From an uncultured Bacillota bacterium (GTDB lineage Bacteria > Bacillota > Clostridia > UBA1381), in NCBI GenBank assembly GCA_949297205.1, contig CASFSH010000111.1, forward strand, positions 1 to 5,069: DNA of 5,069 nucleotides, in the 5' to 3' direction. This document shows, piece by piece, positions 1 through 5,069 of this stretch; positions within the stretch are counted from its first letter, which is position 1, and every line of letters starts with the position of its first letter. The notes beneath the pieces were generated by a model. That model was not told the DNA's origin, did not search any database, and saw only the letters and a list, made by a program, of their open reading frames with translations. A program made the translations under genes and the position numbers.

Positions 1-543
1 CAGGAAACAATCGGTGCTGAACTTGGTGCAGATGCACTTCCTACATCTTTGATTGCAGCATTGATAGGTAGTATACTGGTTATGCTGTTTATGATATTCA
101 GATATAAGATTTCCGGTCTTATTGCAGACCTTGCGTTATTATACTATATAGGAATAGTAGCATTGATATTGGGTATATTCAGAATAAACCTCAGCCTTTC
201 AGGTATAGCAGGTATTGTATTGTCTATTGGTATGGCAGTAGATGCTAATGTTATCATATTCGAAAGAATGAAAGAAGAGTTAAGACTCGGTAAAACTATA
301 AAAGCCACTGTAGAATCAAGCTTCCACAAGGCATTTTCAGCTATTCTTGACTCAAATGTTACAACAATAATCACCTGTATTGTTCTGTACCTTTCAGGTA
401 TAGGAACAGTAAGAGGTTTTGCGATTACATTAGGTCTTGGTGTTGTTGCAAGTATGTTTACAGCTATAACAATTACTAAATTCCTGTTAAAACAGCTTGT
501 TCACCTTAACATAAAGAACCGTAACGCATTGTGTGCTAAATAA
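1..543 (+). CDS. secD: SecD, protein translocase subunit, C-terminal part (5' truncated by window edge)
   Basis: SecD pairs with SecF in the cytoplasmic membrane and uses the proton gradient to help SecYEG complete protein export. Reading frame 1 is open from the first base to a TAA at 541-543, giving 180 residues, so the start and the large extracytoplasmic domain lie upstream of the window. Seen in the fragment: an ELGADAL stretch (residues 7-13) matching the family's LG-x-DAL segment before its second membrane helix, then five hydrophobic segments (about 17-33, 39-60, 66-88, 119-139, 143-165). The family signature GMAVDANVIIFERMKEEL lies at about residues 77-94, and a DSNVTT motif follows. 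Asp81 corresponds to the membrane aspartate (Asp519 in E. coli SecD) that family studies link to proton coupling. It lies 16 bases before secF, so the two are surely co-transcribed. The identification is secure; only the N-terminal part is unseen. Confidence 0.96.
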   Translation, partial: QETIGAELGADALPTSLIAALIGSILVMLFMIFRYKISGLIADLALLYYIGIVALILGIFRINLSLSGIAGIVLSIGMAVDANVIIFERMKEELRLGKTIKATVESSFHKAFSAILDSNVTTIITCIVLYLSGIGTVRGFAITLGLGVVASMFTAITITKFLLKQLVHLNIKNRNALCAK

Positions 544-551
544 GAGGAGGT
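544..551 (+). promoter_or_regulatory. Ribosome binding site of secF
   Basis: GAGGAGGT starts directly after the secD stop codon and ends eight bases before the secF ATG at 560. It is a near-perfect anti-16S match and shows that secF has its own strong initiation signal rather than relying only on readthrough by ribosomes leaving secD. Confidence 0.85.
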
Positions 552-559
552 AAGGAATA

Positions 560-1456
560 ATGAAAAATTATAATATTAATAAAAATAAGACAAAAACCTT
601 GCTTGTTCCGTTGGCAATAATTGTTATAGGTCTTGTATTTTTCATAATTAAAGGTTTCAATTTTGATATTGAATTTCTCGGCGGTATAAGAATGGAAGTT
701 CAGATGGACGGCGCAGTTAACACAAGTGAGATTTCGGATTATCTTGAACAGGAAACAGGAATAAATCCTATTATTGTTCAGACAACTTCATCAGGCGTAA
801 GTATTAAAACACAACCTATCGAAGAAGAAATGAAAAATCAGATATTTGAAAAAATGCAGGAAAAGTATGGTCTTGAAGATGACGCACTGCTTTCTGTAAG
901 TTCGGCATCTGCAAGTTATGGTAAACAAACACAGGCAAAAACCGTATTGTTTACTTTAATCGCAATGTTATGTATTTTGATTTATATTGCTATAAGATTT
1001 GAATGGCGTTCAGCTGTTATGGCTATCATATCTTTATTTGTAAACATTTTGGTAATGATGGCTGTATATGCGATATTCCAGATTCCGTTAAATACAACTT
1101 TTATTGCGGCCATGCTTACTGTTGTGGGATATTCAATCAATGATACAATCGTTATCTTTGACCGTATCAGAGAAAATATGAGAGGTTATAATCCTAAAAA
1201 GAACGGAACAATATCAGATGTTGTTAACCTTAGTATAAACGAGTGTATTGGACGTACAATCGGTACTTCCGTAACAACTTTGGTTACTATCTTACTGCTG
1301 TACATTATCGGTGTTAATGCAGTTAAAGAATTTGCACTGCCTTTGTTAATCGGTATCACCTGCGGAACATTTACTTCAATGTTTGTTGCAACTCCTTTCT
1401 GGGGAGCATGGAAAGATGCTGAAAGAGAAGCAAAAGCTGTAGCAAAGAAAAATTAA
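560..1456 (+). CDS. secF: SecF, protein translocase subunit
   Basis: SecF is the partner of SecD in the proton-driven accessory complex of the Sec translocon. The 298-residue length is normal for a stand-alone SecF. Seen in order: a first membrane helix (about 13-31), the conserved post-helix motif here as FDIEFLGGIRMEV (35-47; the usual form is GIDFTGGT), an extracytoplasmic domain to about 127, then five more hydrophobic segments. The diagnostic motif GYSINDTIVIFDRIREN occupies 190-206, and RTIGTSVTTLVT follows at 232-243. Asp195 and Arg232 probably correspond to the charged membrane pair (Asp213 and Arg247 in E. coli) needed for proton flow; this is family knowledge plus position. The start is fixed by a strong GAGGAGGT at 544-551, eight bases before the ATG. 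No terminator immediately follows the stop, but a large hairpin begins about 80 bases downstream. Confidence 0.97.
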   Translation: MKNYNINKNKTKTLLVPLAIIVIGLVFFIIKGFNFDIEFLGGIRMEVQMDGAVNTSEISDYLEQETGINPIIVQTTSSGVSIKTQPIEEEMKNQIFEKMQEKYGLEDDALLSVSSASASYGKQTQAKTVLFTLIAMLCILIYIAIRFEWRSAVMAIISLFVNILVMMAVYAIFQIPLNTTFIAAMLTVVGYSINDTIVIFDRIRENMRGYNPKKNGTISDVVNLSINECIGRTIGTSVTTLVTILLLYIIGVNAVKEFALPLLIGITCGTFTSMFVATPFWGAWKDAEREAKAVAKKN

Positions 1457-1534
1457 ATAAGGTAACAATACATGTATAAAAAATTCGATAATTGTATTAA
1501 AAAACAATAATTAAATAAATAGGGATCACACAAA

Positions 1535-1611
1535 TATTAAATGGGCAAGTATAGATAGGTGTTTTATATGTGGTTTATTTATCTGCATATCTGTACTTGC
1601 CTATTGTAATA
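1535..1611 (+). repeat. Long imperfect inverted repeat (23-bp stem, 30-base loop)
   Basis: The left arm 1535-1557 pairs with the right arm 1588-1611 over 23 base pairs, with one bulged G (1606) and two G-T wobbles (1543/1602 and 1552/1593). The core reads GGCAAGTATAGATA against TATCTGTACTTGCC. An outer 8-base perfect complement (ACACAAAT 1528-1535 against ATTTGTGT 1631-1638) flanks it and competes for base 1535. No T-run follows the right arm, so it is not a classical intrinsic terminator. It may stabilise the 3' end of the sec mRNA, act as a poor terminator, or be a small non-autonomous repeat element. The pairing is directly seen; the role is inference. Confidence 0.65.
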
Positions 1612-1699
1612 AGAAAATAAATATAGTATGATTTGTGTTCAGACAAAATACATAATTTAATATTTATTGTTATAAATATTTGGTTTTTCGTATGAGGAT

Positions 1700-1705
1700 G
1701 GTGAG
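1700..1705 (+). promoter_or_regulatory. Ribosome binding site deciding the start of the GT-D-like gene
   Basis: GGTGAG ends seven bases before ATG 1713 and resembles AGGTGAG-type sites. The earlier in-frame TTG 1680, ATG 1692 and ATG 1698 have only AT-rich sequence without a purine-rich site at the right distance. ATG 1713 is therefore the preferred start. Confidence 0.5.
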
Positions 1706-1712
1706 ATTATAT

Positions 1713-2724
1713 ATGTATTTTAAAAGCATTACCAAACCGTATCGGTTATTAAAGCATCCAAAAATGTTTTGGGAATTTTACGTTTTTAATTTTATTAAAA
1801 TATTTAGACTGAAATATAAAAAAAATAATTATTTGTTAAAAAGATCAATAAAAAAAGGGAGTTGCTTGCACAGAACGTTTTTATCAAATGAATTATTTAA
1901 TGATCAAATCATTCAAAAAATCAAAAACGGAGATCCTTTCTTTGCCTGCCGATATGGCAGTACCGAATTACGATCTTGTTTTTATGCAAAATTGAAACAG
2001 GAAAAAATTTTGGATCAAATCAGTAAAGATAAACTTATGAGTCTTAAAATGTCATCTGGTGTTTTCCCACTTTCAGAAAATATGTACTTAGTTTGCGGAT
2101 GAGTATACAAAAGCTATATCAAATGCCGATTTTAATGCATATTGGGGAAATGTTTTAATGGAAGAATTTATGATTGAGAAATTTATGAAAAAAGACTGTA
2201 AGCAATATGCTATGAGAGCATTGGAACCGTTTCAATATGAAAAACCGTGGACCTGTGCCTTGAAAGGTAAGAAAGTTCTTATTGTTCACCCATTTGCCGA
2301 AATTATTGAATCGCAATATAAACGCCGACATGAAATTTTCCCTGGTAAAGAAATATTGCCACAGTGTGATTTGAGTGTTATTAAAGCAATTCAATCCTCG
2401 GGTGAAGCCATTCCGGATGAATATAATGATTGGTATGAGGCACTTAATTCATTGTATCAAAAATGTATGGAAATAGATTTTGATATTGCCTTGCTTTCTT
2501 GCGGTTCATATGCTGTACCGTTGGGATCAAGACTGAAAAATAAAGGCAAGCAGGTGATTATTCCTGGCGGTATGCTTCAATTAATGTTTGGTATTAAAGG
2601 ATCAAGATGGGAGCAATCACGCCCGGATATTGTCGCTATGTATAATGATGCCTGGGTGAGAGCCGGAGAAAAATATATTGTGAAAAATGCGGATAAAATG
2701 GTTGATGGTCCCGCCTATTGGTAA
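1713..2724 (+). pseudogene. GT-D-like glycosyltransferase-family protein, disrupted by a single frameshift
   Basis: Two adjacent frames make one protein. The first (ATG 1713, stop TGA 2100-2102) ends correctly up to NMYL at codon 2088-2090. Skipping one base near 2091 continues as FADEYTKAIS from 2092 to the TAA at 2722-2724, giving about 336 residues. Features in the rejoined chain: DPFFACRYGSTEL (about 74-86), which resembles the R-[FY]-G-x-x-E motif of GT-D-fold transferases; PWTCALKGKKVLIVHPF (178-194); SCGSYAVPLGSRL (262-274); PGGMLQLMFGIKGSRW (284-299); and a C-terminal PAYW. I recognise this arrangement from hypothetical proteins in capsule and surface-polysaccharide loci. Donor and acceptor cannot be told from sequence. 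No signal peptide or convincing membrane helix is seen, so a cytoplasmic role is likely. All family motifs are intact apart from the one lesion, so the break is recent or a sequencing error. The second part could start alone at ATG 2158 after GGGGAAA, but would lack the RYGSTEL motif. Confidence 0.75.
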
Positions 2725-2774
2725 AGTAAATAAGTCATATGATATTTTGTGTATAAATTTTGCAGATATAAACT

Positions 2775-2820
2775 AAGCTGTTGCAATTGAACGTTTTATA
2801 ACGTATATTGGCAACAGCTT
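2775..2820 (+). terminator. Terminator-like hairpin after the GT-D-like gene
   Basis: AAGCTGTTGC (2775-2784) and GCAACAGCTT (2811-2820) form a perfect 10-bp stem. Inner pairing continues with AAT/ATT across a bulged G and with ACGTT/AACGT (2791-2795 and 2800-2804) around a TTAT tip. The strand continues TAATTATT, a weak T-rich tail, so it is plausibly a Rho-independent terminator of modest strength. It lies about 50 bases after the stop codon at 2724 and upstream of the next promoter, which is where a terminator is expected. Confidence 0.6.
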
Positions 2821-2948
2821 TAATTATTAAAAGAATAATAGATGAAAAGCTGAATTAGTCAGAATATATGATAATGAAATATATAAAAAATATCTTACTC
2901 ATATCAGTAATAAAAAATTATGTCAACAAACTAACATTATTAAAAATA
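2821..2948 (+). other. AT-rich spacer without a supported gene
   Basis: No start codon with a ribosome binding site opens a credible frame here. One short open stretch without a start (2846-2965, 40 codons) reads KAELVRIYDNEIYKKYL and onward to IDFTPV before a TGA. A preceding piece in another frame (2811-2855) reads ALIIKRIIDEKLN. This could be a worn-down gene end but may equally be AT-rich chance sequence. Nothing else is recognisable. Confidence 0.4.
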
Positions 2949-2977
2949 TTGACTTTACCCCGGTTTGATGTTATAAT
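2949..2977 (+). promoter_or_regulatory. Strong housekeeping-sigma promoter upstream of the U32 gene
   Basis: The -35 box TTGACT (2949-2954) differs from consensus at one base. The spacer is exactly 17 bases and the -10 box TATAAT (2972-2977) is perfect. TG at 2969-2970 also makes it an extended -10 promoter. Transcription should begin around 2983-2985, giving a leader of about 125 bases before the ATG at 3109. No operator-like repeat overlaps the boxes, so expression may be constitutive. Confidence 0.82.
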
Positions 2978-2998
2978 AAAAATAATAATAAAAACGGA

Positions 2999-3039
2999 TA
3001 TATGCCCTCGAAATGAAAAATGTATTTCGGGGGCGTATA
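2999..3039 (+). repeat. 16-bp hairpin in the 5' leader of the U32 gene
   Basis: Bases 2999-3014 pair with 3024-3039 over 16 base pairs, with two G-T wobbles (3003/3035 and 3008/3030) and a 9-base loop. The core is GCCCTCGAAAT against ATTTCGGGGGC. It starts about 15 bases after the predicted transcription start. No T-run follows on the + strand, so it is not an obvious attenuator. On the - strand it would be followed by a T-rich stretch, so a terminator for opposing transcription is possible, although no - strand gene is seen here. A 5' mRNA stabiliser is another possibility. Confidence 0.6.
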
Positions 3040-3097
3040 CTGTAAGAGAACAAAAGAATAACTTATAGTTTTATTTATAAATTCAGTATGTCGGAAC

Positions 3098-3103
3098 GGA
3101 GGA
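3098..3103 (+). promoter_or_regulatory. Ribosome binding site deciding the start of the U32 gene
   Basis: GGAGGA ends five bases before ATG 3109. The in-frame ATG at 3088 lies upstream of this site and has no purine-rich sequence of its own. Starting at 3109 also gives the family's usual N terminus, KKPELLAPGGSLEKL. Confidence 0.85.
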
Positions 3104-3108
3104 ACAAT

Positions 3109-4332
3109 ATGAAAAAACCGGAATTGCTTGCGCCGGGAGGAAGTCTTGAAAAATTGAAAATAGCAATAGATTACGGGGCTGACGCAGTATATGTTGGGGG
3201 AGAAGCTTTCAGCCTGAGAGTTGCGGCGGAAAACTTTTCCGTTGATGATATGAAAGAAGGACTTAAATATGCCCATGACAGAGGGAAAAAAGTATATCTG
3301 ACCGCAAACATACTACCGCATAATGAAGATATTTGCAAGTTCGAAAAATTTATAGAAGAAATTCGACCTCTCGGTTTTGATGCGGTTCTGATTGCAGATA
3401 TAGGAATGTTTGATATGATACGTGAGCTTGCACCGGAAATCCCTGTTCATATCAGCACACAGGCGAATAATGTGAATTACCGGTCTGCAATTGCATGGTA
3501 CAAAATGGGGGCAAAACGTGTTGTTCTCGCAAGGGAACTCAGCTTTGATGAAATCAGAGAAATAAGAGAGAAAATACCTGAAGATATGGAAATTGAAGCT
3601 TTTGTTCATGGAGCAATGTGCGTTTCGTATTCGGGAAGATGTTTGCTTTCAAACTATATGACGCACCGTGACGCAAACAGGGGCGCCTGTGCACATCCGT
3701 GCAGATGGAATTATTCTCTTGTTGAACAGACAAGACCGGGCGAGTATATGGATGTTTATGAAAATGAACGGGGAACATTTATTTTCAATTCAAAGGATTT
3801 GTGCATGATTAAATATATTCCGGAACTTGTAAAAAGCGGAATATCAAGTTTTAAAATAGAGGGCAGAGTGAAAACTTCTTATTATGTGGCAACAATAGTC
3901 AAGGCATACAGAGAGGAAATTGACAGATATTTTTCTGATCCGGAAAACTATACCTTTGATGAAGCACAATATCAGGAATTATGTAAGGTGAGTCACAGAC
4001 CCTATTCTACCGGCTTTTATCTCGGAAAACCGACAGATGAACAACAGGTATATACAGACAGTTCCTATATACGTGACTACGATTTGATAGGTATTGTACT
4101 TGATTATAATCCTGAAAGCAAAATTGCGACAATAACACAGAGAAACAGATTTTTTGTGGGGGATGAGATTGAGATTATACAGCCCAAAAAACCTTTTATA
4201 AAACAAAAAGTAACTTATATGGAAAATGAAAACGGGGAAAGCATAGACTGTGCTCTTCATGCTCAGATGATAGTAAAACTTCCGGTTACTGCACCGGTGG
4301 TAAAAGATGCAATGCTTAGAATGAAAAAATAA
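3109..4332 (+). CDS. U32 family protein, TrhP/YrrO-type tRNA 5-hydroxyuridine synthesis protein
   Basis: These proteins are labelled U32 peptidases, but the characterised relatives (E. coli TrhP/YegQ, B. subtilis YrrO/TrhP2) take part in prephenate-dependent hydroxylation of uridine 34 in tRNA. The protein has 407 residues, close to YrrO and shorter than YegQ. Seen: the family N terminus PELLAPGGSLEKLKIAI, a barrel-like catalytic region to about residue 310, and the complete U32 signature EAFVHGAMCVSYSGRCLLS (163-181). Cys171, Cys178, Cys194 and Cys232 have almost the same spacing as the Fe-S ligands of the U32 protein UbiU; Cys198 in ACAHPCRW is an extra conserved-looking cysteine. A C-terminal beta-rich domain starts near YDLIGIV (324). 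No signal peptide is seen, so it is cytoplasmic. It has its own strong promoter and probably shares a transcript with the ABC gene. RlhA-like rRNA hydroxylation is a less likely alternative. The usual companion (YrrN) is not adjacent, so I leave the symbol blank. Confidence 0.9.
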   Translation: MKKPELLAPGGSLEKLKIAIDYGADAVYVGGEAFSLRVAAENFSVDDMKEGLKYAHDRGKKVYLTANILPHNEDICKFEKFIEEIRPLGFDAVLIADIGMFDMIRELAPEIPVHISTQANNVNYRSAIAWYKMGAKRVVLARELSFDEIREIREKIPEDMEIEAFVHGAMCVSYSGRCLLSNYMTHRDANRGACAHPCRWNYSLVEQTRPGEYMDVYENERGTFIFNSKDLCMIKYIPELVKSGISSFKIEGRVKTSYYVATIVKAYREEIDRYFSDPENYTFDEAQYQELCKVSHRPYSTGFYLGKPTDEQQVYTDSSYIRDYDLIGIVLDYNPESKIATITQRNRFFVGDEIEIIQPKKPFIKQKVTYMENENGESIDCALHAQMIVKLPVTAPVVKDAMLRMKK

Positions 4333-4334
4333 AA

Positions 4335-4360
4335 CTCCGCATATATGTGGTGAAACGGAG
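4335..4360 (+). promoter_or_regulatory. Possible switchable hairpin over the ABC gene's ribosome binding site
   Basis: CGGAG (4356-4360), eight bases before ATG 4369, is the probable ribosome binding site. It is exactly complementary to CTCCG at 4335-4339. An alternative hairpin pairs 4337-4341 with 4346-4350 (CCGCA with TGTGG, one wobble, TATA loop) and would free the site. The two are mutually exclusive. Ribosomes finishing the upstream gene at 4332 would disturb the structure, which suggests translational coupling. The stems are only 5 bp, so the regulatory reading is tentative. Confidence 0.35.
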
Positions 4361-4368
4361 ATTATAAA

Positions 4369-5069
4369 ATGAATCTTAATGTATGGAAATGGATATATAA
4401 AAACGGAAAAAAATGTATACCTTATATTGTATTGCTGACATTGGGAAGTGTTGTTCTGTCACTGATTTCATTGCAGTTTTCAATGGAGTCAAAAAAAATA
4501 ATAGATATTGCAACAGGTGTAAATGATTCGAATTTTACCGATGCGTGTTTAAGAATAGTATTTTTCCTGCTGCTTATGCTGTGTGTACAGATAATAATTA
4601 ATTTTTTAAACGTACATGCTTCATCACGTCTTGAAATAGGTCTTAAAAACAATATATTCAGAACACTATTAAAAAAAGACTATCTTTCGGTATCTGAGTA
4701 TCATTCCGGGGAATTGTTAAACAGGATTAACAGTGATGTGTCGATAATTGTCAGCGGGATAATTACAATAGTTCCGAAACTTGCGTTGTTTGTTACAAGC
4801 ATTATCGGAGGATTTATATATCTTTACAGAATTGACGATCAACTTGCATTGGTAATTCTTGCAATAGGACCTTGTCTTCTTGTAGGTGCAAGACTCTATA
4901 GCAGAAGCTATAAAAAGCTTCATAAGCAATGTCAAACGGCAGATGGTAAAACAAGCTCATTTATTCTTGAAATGCTGCAGAATTTATTGGTGGTCAAGTC
5001 ATTTAACAATGAAAATCTTATGCTTGATAAAAGTATGGAGCTGCAAAATGTAAGTTATAAATTAAGAGT
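4369..5069 (+). CDS. ABC exporter subunit, N-terminal membrane domain (3' truncated by window edge)
   Basis: This is the start of a type 1 ABC exporter half-transporter (membrane domain followed by an ATPase domain); 233 complete codons are visible and the frame stays open to the edge. Seen: hydrophobic helices at about 17-37, 61-81, 131-153 and 158-174; the classic cytoplasmic-loop signature SGELLNRINSDV at 113-124; and EMLQNLLVVKSF after the fourth helix, matching the family's E-x-L-x-N-x-x-V-K-x-F loop. Helices five and six and the Walker A, signature and Walker B motifs lie beyond the window. The start at ATG 4369 has CGGAG eight bases upstream. It follows the U32 gene by 36 bases with no terminator, so it is probably in the same operon. 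The substrate cannot be told; lipids, drugs and peptides are all exported by this family. A second half-transporter gene may follow. Confidence 0.9.
   Translation, partial: MNLNVWKWIYKNGKKCIPYIVLLTLGSVVLSLISLQFSMESKKIIDIATGVNDSNFTDACLRIVFFLLLMLCVQIIINFLNVHASSRLEIGLKNNIFRTLLKKDYLSVSEYHSGELLNRINSDVSIIVSGIITIVPKLALFVTSIIGGFIYLYRIDDQLALVILAIGPCLLVGARLYSRSYKKLHKQCQTADGKTSSFILEMLQNLLVVKSFNNENLMLDKSMELQNVSYKLR

Larger units (their letters stand above)
1457..1712 (+). other. AT-rich gap between secF and the glycosyltransferase-like gene
   Basis: No gene is supported in these 256 bases. They contain a long imperfect hairpin (described separately) and runs of A and T. A 12-codon frame starting at 1472 is too short and too AT-driven to call. 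A weak promoter candidate exists (TTGTGT at 1633-1638, 17 bases, TTTAAT at 1656-1661), but the -10 is poor and I do not rely on it. It is therefore unclear whether the downstream gene had its own promoter or was read through from the sec operon. Confidence 0.5.

Noticed and set aside
1472..1510. A 12-codon frame (MYKKFDNCIKKQ) after secF
   Set aside because: Too short and lysine-rich in AT-rich DNA; only a weak AAGG precedes it and nothing else supports translation.
1680..1712. TTG 1680 and ATG 1692 or 1698 as starts of the GT-D-like gene
   Set aside because: None has a purine-rich site at a proper distance, whereas ATG 1713 has GGTGAG seven bases upstream.
2082..2100. Programmed ribosomal frameshifting in the GT-D-like gene
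   Set aside because: There is no heptameric slippery sequence, no stimulatory purine-rich site at the right spacing, and no obvious hairpin just downstream. This protein type is not known to me to use frameshifting.
2868..3068. A 66-codon + strand frame beginning MIMKYIKNILLISV
   Set aside because: It runs through the promoter and leader hairpin of the U32 gene, has no ribosome binding site, and its I, K and N-rich content follows from AT-rich DNA.
3088..3108. ATG 3088 as the start of the U32 protein
   Set aside because: The ribosome binding site GGAGGA lies downstream of it, and the added seven residues are not part of the family N terminus.
2971..3276. Minus-strand open frames opposite the U32 gene and other genes
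   Set aside because: They are antisense shadows of well-supported + strand genes and show no recognisable protein motif or ribosome binding site.
4333..4360. Terminator between the U32 gene and the ABC gene
   Set aside because: The stem is only 5 bp, the sequence after it is ATTATAAAATG rather than a T-run, and it overlaps the ribosome binding site of the next gene.

Overview
The window looks like chromosomal DNA from a low-GC Gram-positive bacterium, most likely a member of the Clostridia. The evidence is AT-rich intergenic DNA, strong AGGAGG-type ribosome binding sites, separate adjacent secD and secF genes, and a Bacillus/Clostridia-type U32 tRNA-hydroxylation protein of about 407 residues. 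This assignment is inference from gene type and base composition; no rRNA is present. All supported genes lie on the + strand.

Layout. Positions 1-543 hold the C-terminal 180 codons of secD, cut by the window edge, followed after 16 bases by complete secF (560-1456). Together they encode the membrane-embedded proton-driven motor that assists Sec protein export. A 256-base AT-rich gap follows and contains a striking 23-bp imperfect hairpin. Next is a gene (1713-2724) resembling the GT-D-like glycosyltransferase proteins of surface-polysaccharide loci, broken by one single-base frameshift near 2091. Repairing that base gives a continuous protein of about 336 residues. A terminator-like hairpin lies just after it (2775-2820).

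The second half starts with a near-consensus extended -10 promoter (2949-2977) and a leader containing a 16-bp hairpin. It continues with a U32 family protein of the TrhP/YrrO type (3109-4332), with its four expected Fe-S cysteines, likely involved in 5-hydroxyuridine formation at the tRNA wobble base. Thirty-six bases later an ABC exporter subunit begins (4369) and runs off the right edge within its membrane domain. The two are probably co-transcribed.

How the parts relate. The sec pair is one functional unit. The tRNA-modification gene and ABC exporter share a transcript but have no evident shared pathway. The broken glycosyltransferase-like gene, isolated between two housekeeping blocks, looks like a decaying accessory insertion. 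I see no CRISPR array, tRNA, rRNA or transposase, and no convincing new multi-gene system. The most notable items are the frameshifted gene and the unexplained hairpins.
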